Counted from the first letter of the stretch, positions 32,580-44,080 are shown. The stretch is DNA of 64,000 nt from Wyeomyia smithii (GCF_029784165.1 NC_073696.1:237754892-237818891); one strand, 5' to 3'. The notes: generated by a model not told the origin, from the letters alone. A program made the numbers and translations.

Positions 32580-33560
32580 TAAACGGTTTGTTAAACTTAA
32601 CTAAACCAAGCTTTATCCGCCAACAATTACGGGTTCATTCCCCGGCCCTCAGATCCGCGATACCCACCTGTAAAATAATCGATTTTCTTTGTCTGTTTAT
32701 GTATGTACACAACCTTCGCGGAAAGCCCACTTTATTTTATTGTTTACCATTATGCCTAATGAAAATCGCATCCGGGATCTGTTGCAGTCCTACAATCCCG
32801 GCAGGACAGCACGGCGTCGGTGCAGGGGAACCCCGCGATGATCCTATTAACTCGATTTCAATTTTAATGATACAATACATGAAACGATAAAACATTTATC
32901 CTCAATCTGGCTTGCCGTAACCGCAGAATGCGCAATATGGGCCCCGAAGTATTGTTGGTTCAATCGTCCGACTGGCTAATCCGCTTATGTCCGCGAGTCT
33001 GCGCTCGCAACGCTCAATTCCCACCGCGGAAATCCACGATTCCCCGGAAAAGCGCGTTAATAATTTGCCCTGCGCTAAAATTTCACTCTCAAATTAAAAC
33101 CGAATAACAGGCAATGGCAAATTAACTAAATTTCCAGTTTCAGTATCGTTTGGGAGGTTCCATTTAGCGAACGAGCCCCACGGGTGTGTGGGTCATGGGG
33201 AAGAGGACGAAATGGAGATGAAGAAGAGTGGATATGCACCATCGCGGGTTGTCGTAATTGCCAAACATCATTAAACCACCAAACCCGCAGCTCGGTCGTA
33301 TTTGGTTTGATTAAACTAACCCTCCGACCCAGTTGAAAGCAGAGCCAAAGCGAACAGTCGGGTTATCGGTTTTTGGTGGCCATCAGCCGCCCAAAAAAAG
33401 GCCTAATGGGTTCACGAGAACTGGGCCACTACGCACGGGATGACGTTGGATGATAACTGCCGCGTAAATATTAACTGTGATACTTGATGATTTATGAGCC
33501 GGATGACGGCGCAGTTGAGGTCTGCATTGTTAAGTGGGTTCCGTTCAGCTATGGTGTGAT
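32580..33560. promoter_or_regulatory. Candidate host intronic/regulatory block
   Basis: A roughly 1-kb block of balanced base composition has no internal repeats, inverted ends or transposon coding. It contains ATTA/TAAT cores and TTTATGAGC near 33490, a possible posterior Hox-type site. An adjacent gene cannot be identified. It may equally be unremarkable intergenic DNA. Confidence 0.25.
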
Positions 33561-34239
33561 AGATTGCTACAGTGGAATATTTCGATCGAATATGGCTTTT
33601 TATTTGAAGATTGAGGTCAATATTTGCACGCAGAATGTTTACTTAGGTAATGTCAATTGATATACAAATTTTATCTGGCCTGAATTTTATTTGCAGTCCT
33701 AAATTTTTTTCCAAGTTCAGACTATCAGTGAATTATTAAATTTTAATAATACCGTGATCATTATTTTTGACGTAGGACTATGTTTTTGTTTTTTTAGACT
33801 CCACATATTGTAGTGGCAAGGGAACTTCCACGGGAGCATAAGATTTTACATGATAAAAATAATTGCAACTGCAAATACCAATTTCTTGTGATTATTTTTT
33901 TTCCAGATCTAAAATTTGAATCAATTTTCAGACTTAAGATGATTCCTATAGTAACTATACTTTTTGTTGAGCGAAATAATAATATTCCTAGCGTTTTCAT
34001 TAAATTTATTAATTTTAGTTATACCTAACACAGTTTCAACTTATTTTACATCTGTAAACACTGTTATTAAATTTTCACCACTGTTATTCTGTATCACCAA
34101 CTCTTCTCACCGCGTGTGATATTTGCAGTCACAATTCCTAACAAAATTTTAACCTTTTATTTGCACATTGCTCCAAGCTATTGTGTCAAATAACACGAGT
34201 ATGTTTTAGTAAACAAACATTTGAAAATCGCATTAGACG
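33561..34239. other. No gene seen
   Basis: AT-rich sequence. The motif TTTTTGACGTAGGACTATGT at 33767 recurs inverted and imperfectly at about 52787, so part of it may be an old short repeat. Confidence 0.4.
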
Positions 34240-34990
34240 AGTGTGCCAAAATGTACAATCAGACCGTACACTAAGGCGGATTCTTCATCGCAGAAAGTTA
34301 TTCTAAGGTGCAGATTCCACCGAAAAGTACCACATTCTGATGTCACTTTCTCCCTCTATCTCTCGCTCGCTCTATGTCGTTTCTCATGGTTTTGTTATCA
34401 CCTGAAGTCCTACCCCATACCCGGCGTTCAGCTTGCCGATGGCAGGGTTTCGGTATGGGTGGAAGTACACGACCGAGGAATTATCCTTTGAAATGCGATA
34501 CGGTAAACAGACTTCATTCCCTCTCGCCCCCGGCATGTTATTTCTGGGGTGAAGTTCTGGTAACGACATCGCTCTCCGGCCGGAAGCCAAGCAACGGATG
34601 AATCATCCAAACATGCGAAAATCTTTCGTCATGGAATCCGATCTCGGGTTGCATTTATGCAAATTGAAAAGCATAAAAGCATTTTGTCGACCTCGGTAAA
34701 AGTGCCACCACTTCCTATCTGTTTGTGTGTTTGCTACCGGGTTCGGATGTAGAAGAAGCCATCAGAAGAGATAGCTATCCGGCGTACCGAAATGTGGCAA
34801 ACCGGCACCGGGTGAGGTGTTTAACGATACTGACGCCGGTGGAATGTGCGTTGCATCGCATCACATCATAGCATAGCAGGTACGATTCGATGGGAAGCAA
34901 GTGTAAATATAATCCTTCAGAACTATCAAATCAAGATGCACACCCGGAAAACCGGATTCCGGATTCGGAAGGAAGGTATCGACAAGCAAG
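34240..34990. promoter_or_regulatory. Candidate host noncoding block
   Basis: Balanced base composition and no visible repeats, similar in character to 32580-33560. Open frames in all directions are short and mutually overlapping, so coding is not supported. It is possibly intron or cis-regulatory DNA. Confidence 0.2.
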
Positions 34991-36741
34991 ATGATAAGAA
35001 GGCATAGACCATTACACATATCGTTTGCAGTGTGCCGTTCTTGTTGCTGTGCACTAGTTATAAATCCGTCTCAGAAGCGTTTACTTTTACCAAATGGGTT
35101 TTATGCATGACTGTAACTTTTGAGCTCTCAGAAGTTTACCCGGTCTGCCAAACACACAATATTCATCTGCCACTTGTCTACGATAATTGAAGCAAATGGA
35201 GAATAGTTTCTTCGTTCTAGTGTGAATATATCATTTTATTCAATTGCGTAATTTTATACAATTGCATAAGGAGAAATCAACAAGCAATCGATTTAATCGG
35301 TTCCAATTTCTAGAGATTGAAATTTGTTTTCATAAATTTTGCTTACTATCTCAAGTACGTTTTTCGTTACTACAAAAAATCTACACAAAATGTTGAAAAT
35401 ACCAAAAATGAGCAACTCCACAGAAAACGTTCCAATTTTCATACTTTTTCAACCCTTCAACGGGCCAAGAAAAAAAAATCTATCAAATTTTATAATGTAT
35501 TTCTGATCACTGGTCATAGGTCATAAGTATTTAGCGGAAAAAAACGAAAATTGTTGGTGGCGATATAATTGCCACGAATACTCTAATCTTTCTGAGAAAA
35601 ATAATTTATTTTTTCAACACAATAAATAAAAAAAAAATATTTACCTCGAAAAGCTCATTTTTAATTTTTTTTTTCAATAGAAACTACAAAAGGTTAGCAA
35701 AATATTGATGGTTGTCTAAACATGAAAAAATGAAACGAAATTTTTTTAAATTTTTCAGAAAAAAATAAAATTTGATTTATTTAATGCCATCGACAATATT
35801 GTAGACATTGATTTTGTCCTCGCAGGAAAAAATATACACCGTAAGTAGCTAGTAGTTTGTCCTTCACAAAAAAAAAAACTAAAAACAATCTGAGCAAAAT
35901 ATTTTTTTTGGCAAATTTTAATTTATTTATTAATTTAAATTTCAATCAACTATCGATGTTCAGCTGTGTTGTTGTCTTGTACTTTTTCTGGGAGGATGGA
36001 TCACTGTCTACAACTTTGTCAAAAACATTTTATTTATTGAAAAAAAAAAGTTTTTTTTCTCTAATCTCAAAAGTTGATCGCAAGGATGAAATGGAATTAC
36101 ATAAAACTGTTTGTTTCATTACTTCGAGAGTGATCGCAAGTTAGCAACTCGGAGCTAATTTTTTCTTTGCTAGGTTTGCGCTAGGTTAGCTCACAATTCG
36201 ACTGTTTGAATTTGTAAGGCGGTTTACGTCAACTTTGCGTTCGTAGCTTCGCATACAAGACTTATGTTTTATTGAATGATATGTAGCCTGGAAGAGATGC
36301 GTCGTTTAAATGACTTGAAATCGTTCGAGAATTAGGTTGAAGGTTGCTGGAACACATTTGCAGCTAGAGTAACCATTCACTATCAAAACAAAACAAAAAA
36401 AAAACTAACGCAAAAACCAGGCGGCGTGGCGTAGGTAATGTAATGAAGGATTGTGAAAAAAGGGATGGACTGCGTTGCACACTGTTTGAAGGTATACAAA
36501 CGATGTGCCGAAAGTATTTCAGTTTTTCGTCAACTAAATAACCGTCCAAAAGCATCGTTCAGGATTGCGTACGTTTGCTGTTGCCAAAGGAGCTAGCCAA
36601 CTACATTGTGTCCGAAGGAACCTAAACTGTTACGAAAAACACTAGAAGTATAATTGTGGAAGTATTTTGTTTCGGAGCCAAATAAATTTCATTTCTGGGG
36701 TATTCTATGACTGAAGGCAATTTTTATATCCTCACTGCCGA
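34991..36741. other. AT-rich sequence, no gene seen
   Basis: Long A/T runs with low complexity, especially 35200-36060. No coding or transposon signature was recognised. Confidence 0.45.
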
Positions 36742-36927
36742 CTACGACCTAAAACTAATGCAATGATCACTATCCGTTAGCACAACACACAGTAGATGTG
36801 CGTCCAACCCGTAGCGGTTGGACATAATCTGAGTTATCACGCGTATGAAATCTCGTCGATGATCTTGTATTGCCATTTGACAAGCGACAACTTCGATGCC
36901 TGGAATCGAGTTGAGATTGATACGATA
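36742..36927 (-). pseudogene. Endonuclease-like fragment of a non-LTR element
   Basis: The minus-strand frame includes RINLNSIPGIEVVACQM, resembling the central part of an AP-type endonuclease domain of insect non-LTR elements. It stops or loses similarity below 36742 and is cut by the MITE at 36928. Confidence 0.45.
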
Positions 36928-37091
36928 GGGGCCATCCACGTACCACGTGGACAGCTTGGGGGGGAGGGGCTTGTGTAATGTCCACGGTCCCTACAAAAAA
37001 AAAAAAAAAAAAAAAAAGAATTTATATGGGCATTTGTCCACGAGGGGTCAAAATCGTTAAAAATCTGTCCACGTGGTATGTGGATGGCTCC
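36928..37091. repeat. MITE with GGGGCCATCCACGTACCACG ends
   Basis: The left end GGGGCCATCCACGTACCACG and the right end CGTGGTATGTGGATGGCTCC are inverted over about 26 bp. ATA flanks both sides (36925-36927, 37092-37094). An internal poly(A) run lies at 36992-37017. The element sits inside the minus-strand retrotransposon remnants. Confidence 0.85.
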
Positions 37092-37094
37092 ATA

Positions 37095-37534
37095 GGTAGA
37101 ATAGCCTTTCTGAATCTCTAAAGGTACTCCTCTGTAAGAGGTATTTCGGTCATTATTCGCCGATTGAAATCATAGAAGTTAAGGTCCATAGTTGAAGTGA
37201 AATACATCGCATTTGTATTTGTTTATCAAAGAGTAGAGCAGAGATAGAATTCTTCACTTCAGCAGATGAATTACCCATTGAAAACGTTTTAACTGTAGGT
37301 GGCATTACTAGGAGGCTTTTAAGGGGATCAGTTATGTTGAACTTTTCAAAAATCCAGTCCACAATGCCTGAAACCCCCAAAAATCAAGATTCTGGCTGAA
37401 TGTTGGACGAAAAATAATGAAAAATATTGAACAAGCAATTTGATGATTCTGGAAGTGCTGGGGGCTCTTTGTGGGAATTGAGCTCTGTGAATCCCGGAGG
37501 AGCTTTTCTGAATTACTTCTTAGTTTTTATAGTA
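37095..37534 (-). pseudogene. Non-LTR ORF1 C-terminal segment
   Basis: The minus frame 37380-37153 contains IVDWIFEKFNITDPLKSLLV and MPPTVKTF, resembling the end of ORF1 in mosquito non-LTR elements. The preceding part (about 37534-37400) is in a related frame with stops (NSHKEPPALPES). It continues at 38485 beyond the TA-flanked element. Confidence 0.5.
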
Positions 37535-38484
37535 CAGGTCGGACTCGATTATCCGGGGGCCCGATTATCCGGGGCTCGATTATCCGGAGAAAATGGATTG
37601 ATTATCCGGAGTATTTTTTTTCTTCTGTATTTCTATAATGTACTTTTGTCTTCCGGGTCATTGGGAGTTTCCGGGTTGTTCAAAATTGTAACAACAATGC
37701 CCCGTTCTGTTTAGGTAGTTCGTTTTTAGCAGTTTTCTCGTCGTTCCCTCAACCAATTCTTACTCAACAACCTCCAAAAGCAAGATATTATGGTTTTTAG
37801 TTGCCAATGAGGACAACCACTATTGGTCAACCGGTTTTGAATTTATGGCCGGAACATATTTCTGTAATATAATGGCCATGATAAATGCAGTACTAAGAAT
37901 CACAAGCTGGCCTGTTTCGGTGGTGTTCCGGATACTCCTGGATTATTGAATCAAAACTCATCAAGCAAAATCAATAACGATTTGAAATCCGCAAAGTAAC
38001 CCATTAGAGGCCATATCGAGCATCTAGATCGTTATTGGTCACTTAGGAAATAGAAAAAAAAAACATAAGTGTTGTCAAAATCGAACAGGGTCTGTATATG
38101 TTACACTTCAATTCTTTTTAATATTTAAGATAACAAAACAGATAAATACCTAAATCAAATCAAATTCTATTATATTTTCTACAAAATATTTTTTTTAATC
38201 TCTCGAAGCAAAAGCTGCCTTTCTAATGGTAGTTTTGATTTATTTTATTTGGTTTTTACATTTTCGAGATAATCAATATAACATAATTTATTATTACGTA
38301 TGTATGTATAACAAACGCCGACAAACAGTCTAAAGACCATTTTTAATTTGTTTCGTCGGCACATGTATTGTTTACAACATACTGTAATAGAAAACTCACT
38401 GTTCTAAATAAGAGATATTAAAAATTAAAAAATTAAAAATGGCTCGATTATCCGGAGAATTTGATTATAATCGAGTCCGACCTG
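37535..38484. mobile_element. Tigger/pogo-type non-autonomous element
   Basis: The ends are CAGGTCGGACTCGATTATCC (left) and ...TAATCGAGTCCGACCTG (right). TA duplications lie at 37533-37534 and 38485-38486. GATTATCCGG is repeated three more times near the left end and once near the right end. The 950-bp interior has no open frame resembling a transposase. TIR sequence and TA target fit the pogo/Tigger group. Confidence 0.82.
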
Positions 38485-38486
38485 TA

Positions 38487-39053
38487 TTTGTAATTTCTGA
38501 TGGGAATCTCCTTTGACATTTTCTAGGCAGTTCAGAGAAAGAGAGGCTTTTTCTCTTTCAATACTTCCAGTCAGAGTCAGGCTCATCGGAAAAACAAACC
38601 TCGAAAAGGTTCGGGGAAACTAGTCCTTCTTTTAGTATTTCTGCGAAAGTGCTCTTTAAGCGAGCCACAACATTTGCCACAACCTGAGCTGCGAAGTTTT
38701 GAAACTACAGAATGAATATTACACAATAGCAATTTCATTCTCGCAGATTGAGACTTATATTGAGTGGCACCCGTGTCAATTCTCATTGAAAGTCATGTCA
38801 GCGAAAAAAATGATATTGTCTAAAAATATGTTGAATATATTTGATCTGAGCCAATCCAATGCATAAAACCGATGAAGTAAATAAGCATCTGCATCCTCAA
38901 ACACGTAAACATCGCTAAAACAACACAGCACGTCCGAAATCGCAGTAGTCAGTAGTACCTATCACTGTTAACCGATTGAACCAGAACGTAGTTTCATTTC
39001 CAGCTCATTCGTGCTAAAATCGATATTCACAGCCTTCAATTTCAACTGATTTT
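38487..39053 (-). pseudogene. Non-LTR ORF1 tail segment, badly decayed
   Basis: On the minus strand at about 38680-38530, LKSTFAEILKEGL and CFSDEPDSD resemble the Ser/acidic region near the end of ORF1 in the same family. From 38800 to 39050 little can be recognised. Confidence 0.4.
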
Positions 39054-39339
39054 CTATTGCTGACAGTGAAAATTCGCAGCTCTGGCCACAACGTACTTTA
39101 TTGCTGCAGTGGGTGGCCGTATAACCAGGTGGTTGCACTCTTGACAGTTCATTACCCGCGGTACAAACAAACGCACGGGTAGCCGCACTTTGATAACGAA
39201 TACATAGCTCGACAGAGCGTTCCAGGCGAAAGCCATGCGAAAAGAGTCGATTGCGTGCAAGTTTTTACACCCTTGTCGAGCGATACTGAGTGCAATTGCA
39301 TGTAATCCAGTAGCTTTACCGGTTGAAAGTCGGAGTCCT
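39054..39339 (-). pseudogene. Non-LTR ORF1 middle with zinc-knuckle region
   Basis: The minus-strand reading includes MQLHSVSLDKGV (39330-39267), then SFRMAFAWNALSSYVFV and VRLPVRLFVPRVMNCQEC. The last marks the start of the CCHC region in ORF1 of several insect non-LTR families. Stops and frameshifts are present. The first 73 bp (39267-39339) are nearly identical to 42292-42364. Confidence 0.6.
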
Positions 39340-40100
39340 ACACAACGTGTAAATCAAATGATGAGGTTGAAAAATGCCCCCGCGGGAAGGTTAAAACGCA
39401 GGAGCCAAGCTAAAGCACATCATCATATTTCTAAGCTCTGATATGTTCTCATCACAAAACCAACAAACATTTCAATTGAAAAAAATCACAGGAGGGTTGT
39501 GTGCAAAGTCACGTCCGCAAGGATGAAGTAGAATACTTTTACAAGCAAACCCGGCTGCTTGCGTGTCAGTCATTTTTTTATTTGTTGTTCAATTCAATAT
39601 CGGATCAGATACCGATCACATCTTGGCGTTATCACTGACTGTGCGAATAAAGTATTCCTTGTGATAAAATAAACAGTAAAAAGCTGATTTAACATTCGAA
39701 ACTAGACGGCTCATGTGTTGTCAAAATGAGCCAACTTTTCATTGAATACATTTACTAGTGCCCACTATCGCACAGAGACTGCATTTCAATGAAGTGCCTC
39801 ACTGCATCAGCTACTATCGATTCTAATCCCGCTGCAACTGCTACGCCATCCGTAGGCATGCTAATGTTTTGGCCGCTATACGCTGCTATTGGTATCCGCT
39901 GCCCCTGCATCAGCTGGCCCAGCTGCTATCGATGCTGAGATCCGCTGCAACTAGTGCACTATCCATTGCCATGCCACAGCTGTGGCCGCTATCCGCTGCA
40001 CTGCTACTGCTGCTGCTAAGGGAAGACTGCTGTTGTCGCTGTCTAGAACTGTTATGAGGGGCTTTGACTGAAACAGGCTCTTATATGGCGATGAAAAACC

Positions 40101-40138
40101 TATCGATAGTAGGAGAAAATCATCGATAACTATCGATA
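40101..40138. promoter_or_regulatory. Cluster of TATCGATA motifs
   Basis: TATCGATA occurs at 40101-40108 and 40131-40138, and ATCGATA at 40122-40128. TATCGATA is the DRE motif bound by DREF (and overlaps BEAF-32 CGATA sites) in Drosophila. Any function here is inference. Confidence 0.3.
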
Positions 40139-40970
40139 GCCATTTCAGTTGATAATTCCCATCCTTACTCTTATACAGACAAATAGCAAATTTAAAATGG
40201 CAAGGTCTATGATTCTGTCGACCGTGCTTGGGAAGCAATCATATTAACGACTAATCAGATCAGTAAAATTTCGCGCATCAACAAGGATTGATTATGCGAA
40301 AAATTAATTTTTATGCTGATAATGAAAGCTTTTCGAATGTTGTGCTCATGACTGAAGCAAAAGATCATTCAGTACATTCTGAGATACGGAGATGAAGCAA
40401 AATATGTATCTGTCCCAAATTTCTTGAAAGTGTAAATTGATTTAAGAGAAAATATTTACTCTTTAATTAGGTTTTTATTTCATCCTGAAAAGGACAATTT
40501 GTTGTTTAATTCAATGTCTGATAAGATGCCGATCACAACTTTGCGTTATCACTGGTAGTGCGAATAAAGTATCCCTTGGGGGAAAATAAACACTGAAAAG
40601 CTTTCCAGAACGTTCTTTTCATTGTATGCATTTGCTAGTGTGCTTGCTATCGCTCAGAGACAGCATTTCACTAAAATGCCACACTGCATCAGCTGGACCT
40701 ACTTACATTGATGCTGAGACTAACGTCAACCGCTGCGCTATCCCCGTTGCCACAGTAGTGGACGCTTCCGTTGCCATTGGTATCCGCTGCCCTGCATCAC
40801 CTGGTCTTGCTTTCGATGCTGAGACGCGCTCCGCTATCCGTTGCCATACCACAACTGTGGCCGTTGTCCGCTGCACTGCTACTGCTGCTGTATCCACTGT
40901 TGCCGCTAGGGGAGGACTGCTGTTGTTGCTGTCTAGAATTATAATGAGCGACTTCGGGTGAAACAGGCTT

Positions 40971-41055
40971 TTATATAGGCCAAATAGCACATTTCAAATG
41001 GCAAGGTCTATGATTCTGGCGACCGTGCTTGGGAAGCAATCATATAACGACCAAT
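40971..41055 (-). promoter_or_regulatory. TATA plus inverted-CCAAT module, copy 2
   Basis: TTATATAGGCC at 40971 (minus-strand TATATAA) and CCAATCAGAG at 41051 keep the same spacing as in the other repeat copies. Confidence 0.3.
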
Positions 41056-41749
41056 CAGAGGCCGAATTTTTCGTTTTGATAAGGCTTGACTATTTTCAAT
41101 AGTACAATAGTTTGAAAAATAAAATTACAAATTAGATGCATTTTGAAAGAATCTTGGAAGATTTTCCAATCTATTGCTGCAAGAACGAAGGAAATCCATC
41201 GAATACTAACCGATTTATTAGCATTTGAAATTGGACATATTTTTCACTTTTTTCGGTTTTAGATTTTCATTTCACATCCCTATGTAGCCGAACTTCCTGA
41301 GAGAAGTATTCTACTTCAAAACAATATCTCTTAATAGGCAATGAAAGTTACCTATACTGTTTTTAAATATTATTTTAACAAATCAAACGTAATAATATTG
41401 ATGTAATAATGACAAACACAAAACACACGAGAATCTTAGACACAGTAATTCCCGGTCTAAAACAAATTGCCTTTGACAGTGGTAATTACCACATTACTAC
41501 AAGGATTATAGAGATGAGAGTACGCTTGTATTTTTGTCTCATGCTCTAGCGCTTGCGGCAAGCGCCGCAACCAATTTCTCAGTACAAGAAGAAACAAAGA
41601 GTGAAATTGTGCACTATCATTTCTCTTTTATCGTTCGCGTCATTCCTCTTTGTGCTGGTGAGTTTCTCAACGGCTGCAGGCGTTCTTCTCAATGTGGAAA
41701 ACGGAAAGTTGACTCTATGTACACTTGACTTGAGCAGATAATATCCCTG

Positions 41750-42080
41750 GTCCTACTTATAATAAACCTGATCAGAGGTAAAACATTGAGTGCCTCTTCA
41801 GGGAATTGTGATTGTGACGCGGTGTTGGTAGGGGGTACGAGGTTCGTTAAGACTCCTTCCTCTTGACCTTCTTATAATAAAACTGATTTCAGAAATATTT
41901 ACCCTCTACAGGGAATTATAATTGGCGATATTGGCACGATGAACGAGGTTTCGATTTAGACTCCTTCCTCTTGACATAATAAGTCCCTCTTAGAATAAAC
42001 CTGGCCAGAGATGAACGTTAGGTGTAGCCTCAGTTCAGGGAATTGTAATTTGGCGATATTGGTAGGATAGAAAAGAGGCT
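41750..42080 (+). repeat. Minisatellite, three ~110-bp units
   Basis: Units start near 41755, 41870 and 41980 with TTATAATAAACCTGATCAGA and proceed through CAGGGAATTGTAATTGGCGA, GATATTGGTAGGAT and GACTCCTTCCTCTTGAC. They are diverged from each other by substitutions and small indels. Confidence 0.75.
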
Positions 42081-42291
42081 CGGTATAGTAGAGCAGTAAG
42101 CTTGAAATGAAAGGGTAAACTCTCTCACACAAGCACGGATATAAATGAAAAAGCGTATCAGCGTATCACACATAGTGATACTGCCAATGATAAGAAGTGC
42201 GGAGTACAGAAAACACCTGGGCTATATCACATTAGATCAAAATGTCTCTGGTCGCAGTGATGAGTCCACGCAGAGGAAAAAAAAAGTTTAA

Positions 42292-42716
42292 ACACCCTTG
42301 TCGAGCGATACTGAGTGCAATTGCATGCAATCCAGTATCTTTACCGGTTGAAGGCTGGAGTCCTTGAAATGGCCGGTTCCAGCCTTCAGAAGATCCTCAA
42401 AGGTTAGATTCGGTCGATTACCACGCCGTATATGGTACTTCAGCGTGAAAATCTCAAAAACAGTAATCTCATTTCCTTTAGGTCGAAGGAAGACAACCCA
42501 GGGACCTGAATATCCATTCGGGTAAAGTTTTGCCCCATAGATCAGGGCTTGTGGGCAGCTTTTCCGACCCGTGCCACCTTGCACTCGCCTGTGTCTGACG
42601 GCAAATCGATAGAGATTCCGTATCCCGAATCGCATGCGTCGGTTATTTCTTCGTTCATATTGGACGAGAGAATTAACATTGCAGGACAAAATATACAACC
42701 GACACCGTTGAAAACC
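42292..42716 (-). pseudogene. Non-LTR ORF1 N-terminal part
   Basis: Minus-strand pieces are NEEITDACDSGYGISIDLPS (about 42660-42600, frame 1) and, after a frameshift, GYSGPWVVFLRPKG (about 42510-42470), FEDLLKAGTGHFKD and PVKILDCMQLHSVSLDKG. These resemble ORF1 of mosquito non-LTR elements. An internal deletion appears to join PKG to a later segment. The SINE abuts the upstream side. Confidence 0.55.
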
Positions 42717-42931
42717 TTCCAGATGGTCTCGAGGTGCGATGCTGGCCTAACAAGCCAGTCGACGTAGGGTCGAGTTTCGGCTCGGGAGAGACTGTTAGTG
42801 TCAGTAGGATCGTAACGCTGGCCCCGCAATTGTCCTGTACACTAAAGAGTCGGCTGCGAAGTCTGTGTATAAATAAACAGAAAGTCAAGTTCCGAATCGG
42901 AATTTAGCTCCAAGGCTTTGCTTTGCTTACC
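42717..42931 (+). repeat. tRNA-derived SINE, copy 1 (diverged)
   Basis: It is about 75-80% similar by eye to 53169-53353 along its length: CCAGATGGTCTCGAGGTGCG, then CTCGGGAGAG, GAAGTCTGTGT, AAGTTCCGAATCGGAATTTA and the GGCTTTGCTTTGCTTA tail. The B box is degenerate (GGTCGAGTTTC). It lies next to, or in, retrotransposon ORF1. Confidence 0.8.
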
Positions 42932-43585
42932 GTAAAAACCCCAAAAAACTACCTTCAATAGCCGATCTTCTCTGCAAAAATGTATCTATTTCACCTTATC
43001 TGCTAATTGTCCTAGGAGCTGCTGCTTCGAGCTGCAAGCGGTGGTACCGATACCCGGCGGTGCGGGGAACTAGTACCAGTTGCTTTCCTGCTGACGATTG
43101 TTTCCACAGCTTTCCAGGGTCAGAAACACGTCCAATAAACATTGTTGAGTTTTCTTACCTTGCAAATTATAGAATGTGCAAGTCTACATTTATTCCAAGC
43201 GCTTAAAAAGTGAGGCTAAAAATCTTTAAAAGAGAATTGGTTTTTACTAGAAGCGATTATATTATGATACTCGCGCTAGTTTGAAGCATGTAAATTGATT
43301 GTTCGTTGTTGTGATTGAGTCATTCAGTAATTACACATTAAACGCAGATTAAATCACTAAATCGATTCAAATACACAGTTCGGAAAAGTCGTTTGATAAT
43401 TAAGTCAAAAGAGGCCCATTTGTGCGTTCAAATATAAAGACAATAAATAATATAAAGACAATAAAGAAGAGAAAAGGCGGAGAAATTAAAATATATTTGA
43501 TCGTTATACCGTACGCGGTAAAAACAATAACACGAAGAAGAATAAAGATATTTCATAAATACATTTTTTGCGTAGTTCTTATCAC
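42932..43585. other. No gene seen
   Basis: Mixed sequence followed by AT-rich DNA. The open frame at 43422-43775 is Lys/Ile-rich and overlaps the MITE that starts at 43588, so it is not supported as a gene. Confidence 0.4.
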
Positions 43586-43587
43586 TA

Positions 43588-44080
43588 CCCGATCAGAAAG
43601 AAAAAACAAAAATGTAACAGAAGCTGTTAGTTTTTTTACGGGAAAAACCTGTGTTTTCATTTTGATCCCGTTAGGTGTTAAAATAACAGTAATTATAACA
43701 GAAATGTTTCTACTAGTATCAAACACATATCAAAATTTGTTACTAATGTATCAGCTTTCTAACAAAATAAGATAGTACCCAAGTAACAAAACGGGTTTTA
43801 TCAAAGTTTTATAGCGCTGTTCTGGCTTTCTTAAGGGCTATAAAACTTTGATAAAACCAATATTGTTACTAGGGTATAGAGAGCAATATAATAACAAACA
43901 TTGTTTTGATGAAACCGAAAAATTAGTTAGAATTGTTTTGGAACTACTTCATTGCAGGTTTTGTTATTATAACTCATTCAGATTCAATTTTGTCATCAAA
44001 ATTTTATGGAAAAATACAAAATTGTATCAAAATATGTTGATAGAATTTAGTAATTTTTTAGTTATGCTCTTCTGATCGGG
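43588..44080. repeat. TA-flanked MITE with CCCGATCAGAA ends
   Basis: The ends CCCGATCAGAAAG and CTTCTGATCGGG are inverted, with TA on both sides (43586-43587, 44081-44082). Its length of 493 bp includes a nested 96-bp element. Confidence 0.8.
43779..43874. repeat. Nested 96-bp palindromic MITE
   Basis: The ends CCCAAGTAACAA and TTGTTACTAGGG are flanked by TA (43777-43778, 43875-43876). Inside, GGTTTTATCAAAGTTTTATA pairs with TATAAAACTTTGATAAAACC, so almost the whole element folds into a hairpin. Confidence 0.88.

Larger units (their letters stand above)
39482..41320. repeat. Unclassified repeat family, copy 2 (short, 1.8 kb)
   Basis: Both ends match copies 1 and 3: AAATCACAGGAGGGTTGTGT at the left and GAGAGAAGTATTCTACTTCA at the right. 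It lacks the two nested hairpin elements. It has two CCACA.NTGTGG units (39978 and 40850) and a complete TATA/CCAAT module (40971-41055), plus a partial module at 40075-40260. The middle contains a three-site ATCGATA cluster not seen in the other copies. Confidence 0.75.
36742..42716 (-). mobile_element. Fragmented non-LTR retrotransposon family (ORF1 and endonuclease pieces)
   Basis: Minus-strand pieces follow the expected 5'-to-3' order of one non-LTR element. They are ORF1 N-terminal (42716-42292), ORF1 middle with zinc-knuckle region (39339-39054), ORF1 tail (about 38800-38486 and 37534-37100) and an endonuclease-like piece (36927-36742). The gaps coincide with identifiable insertions: a SINE (42717-42931), a 950-bp TA-flanked element (37535-38484) and a MITE (36928-37091). 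The block 39340-42291 is either a further insertion or the space between two copies, because 73 bp are shared by both ORF1 pieces. The clade is uncertain. Confidence 0.6.

Noticed and set aside
43422..43775. Lys/Ile-rich 117-residue protein
   Set aside because: It spans the boundary of a TA-flanked MITE and is explained by AT-rich composition.
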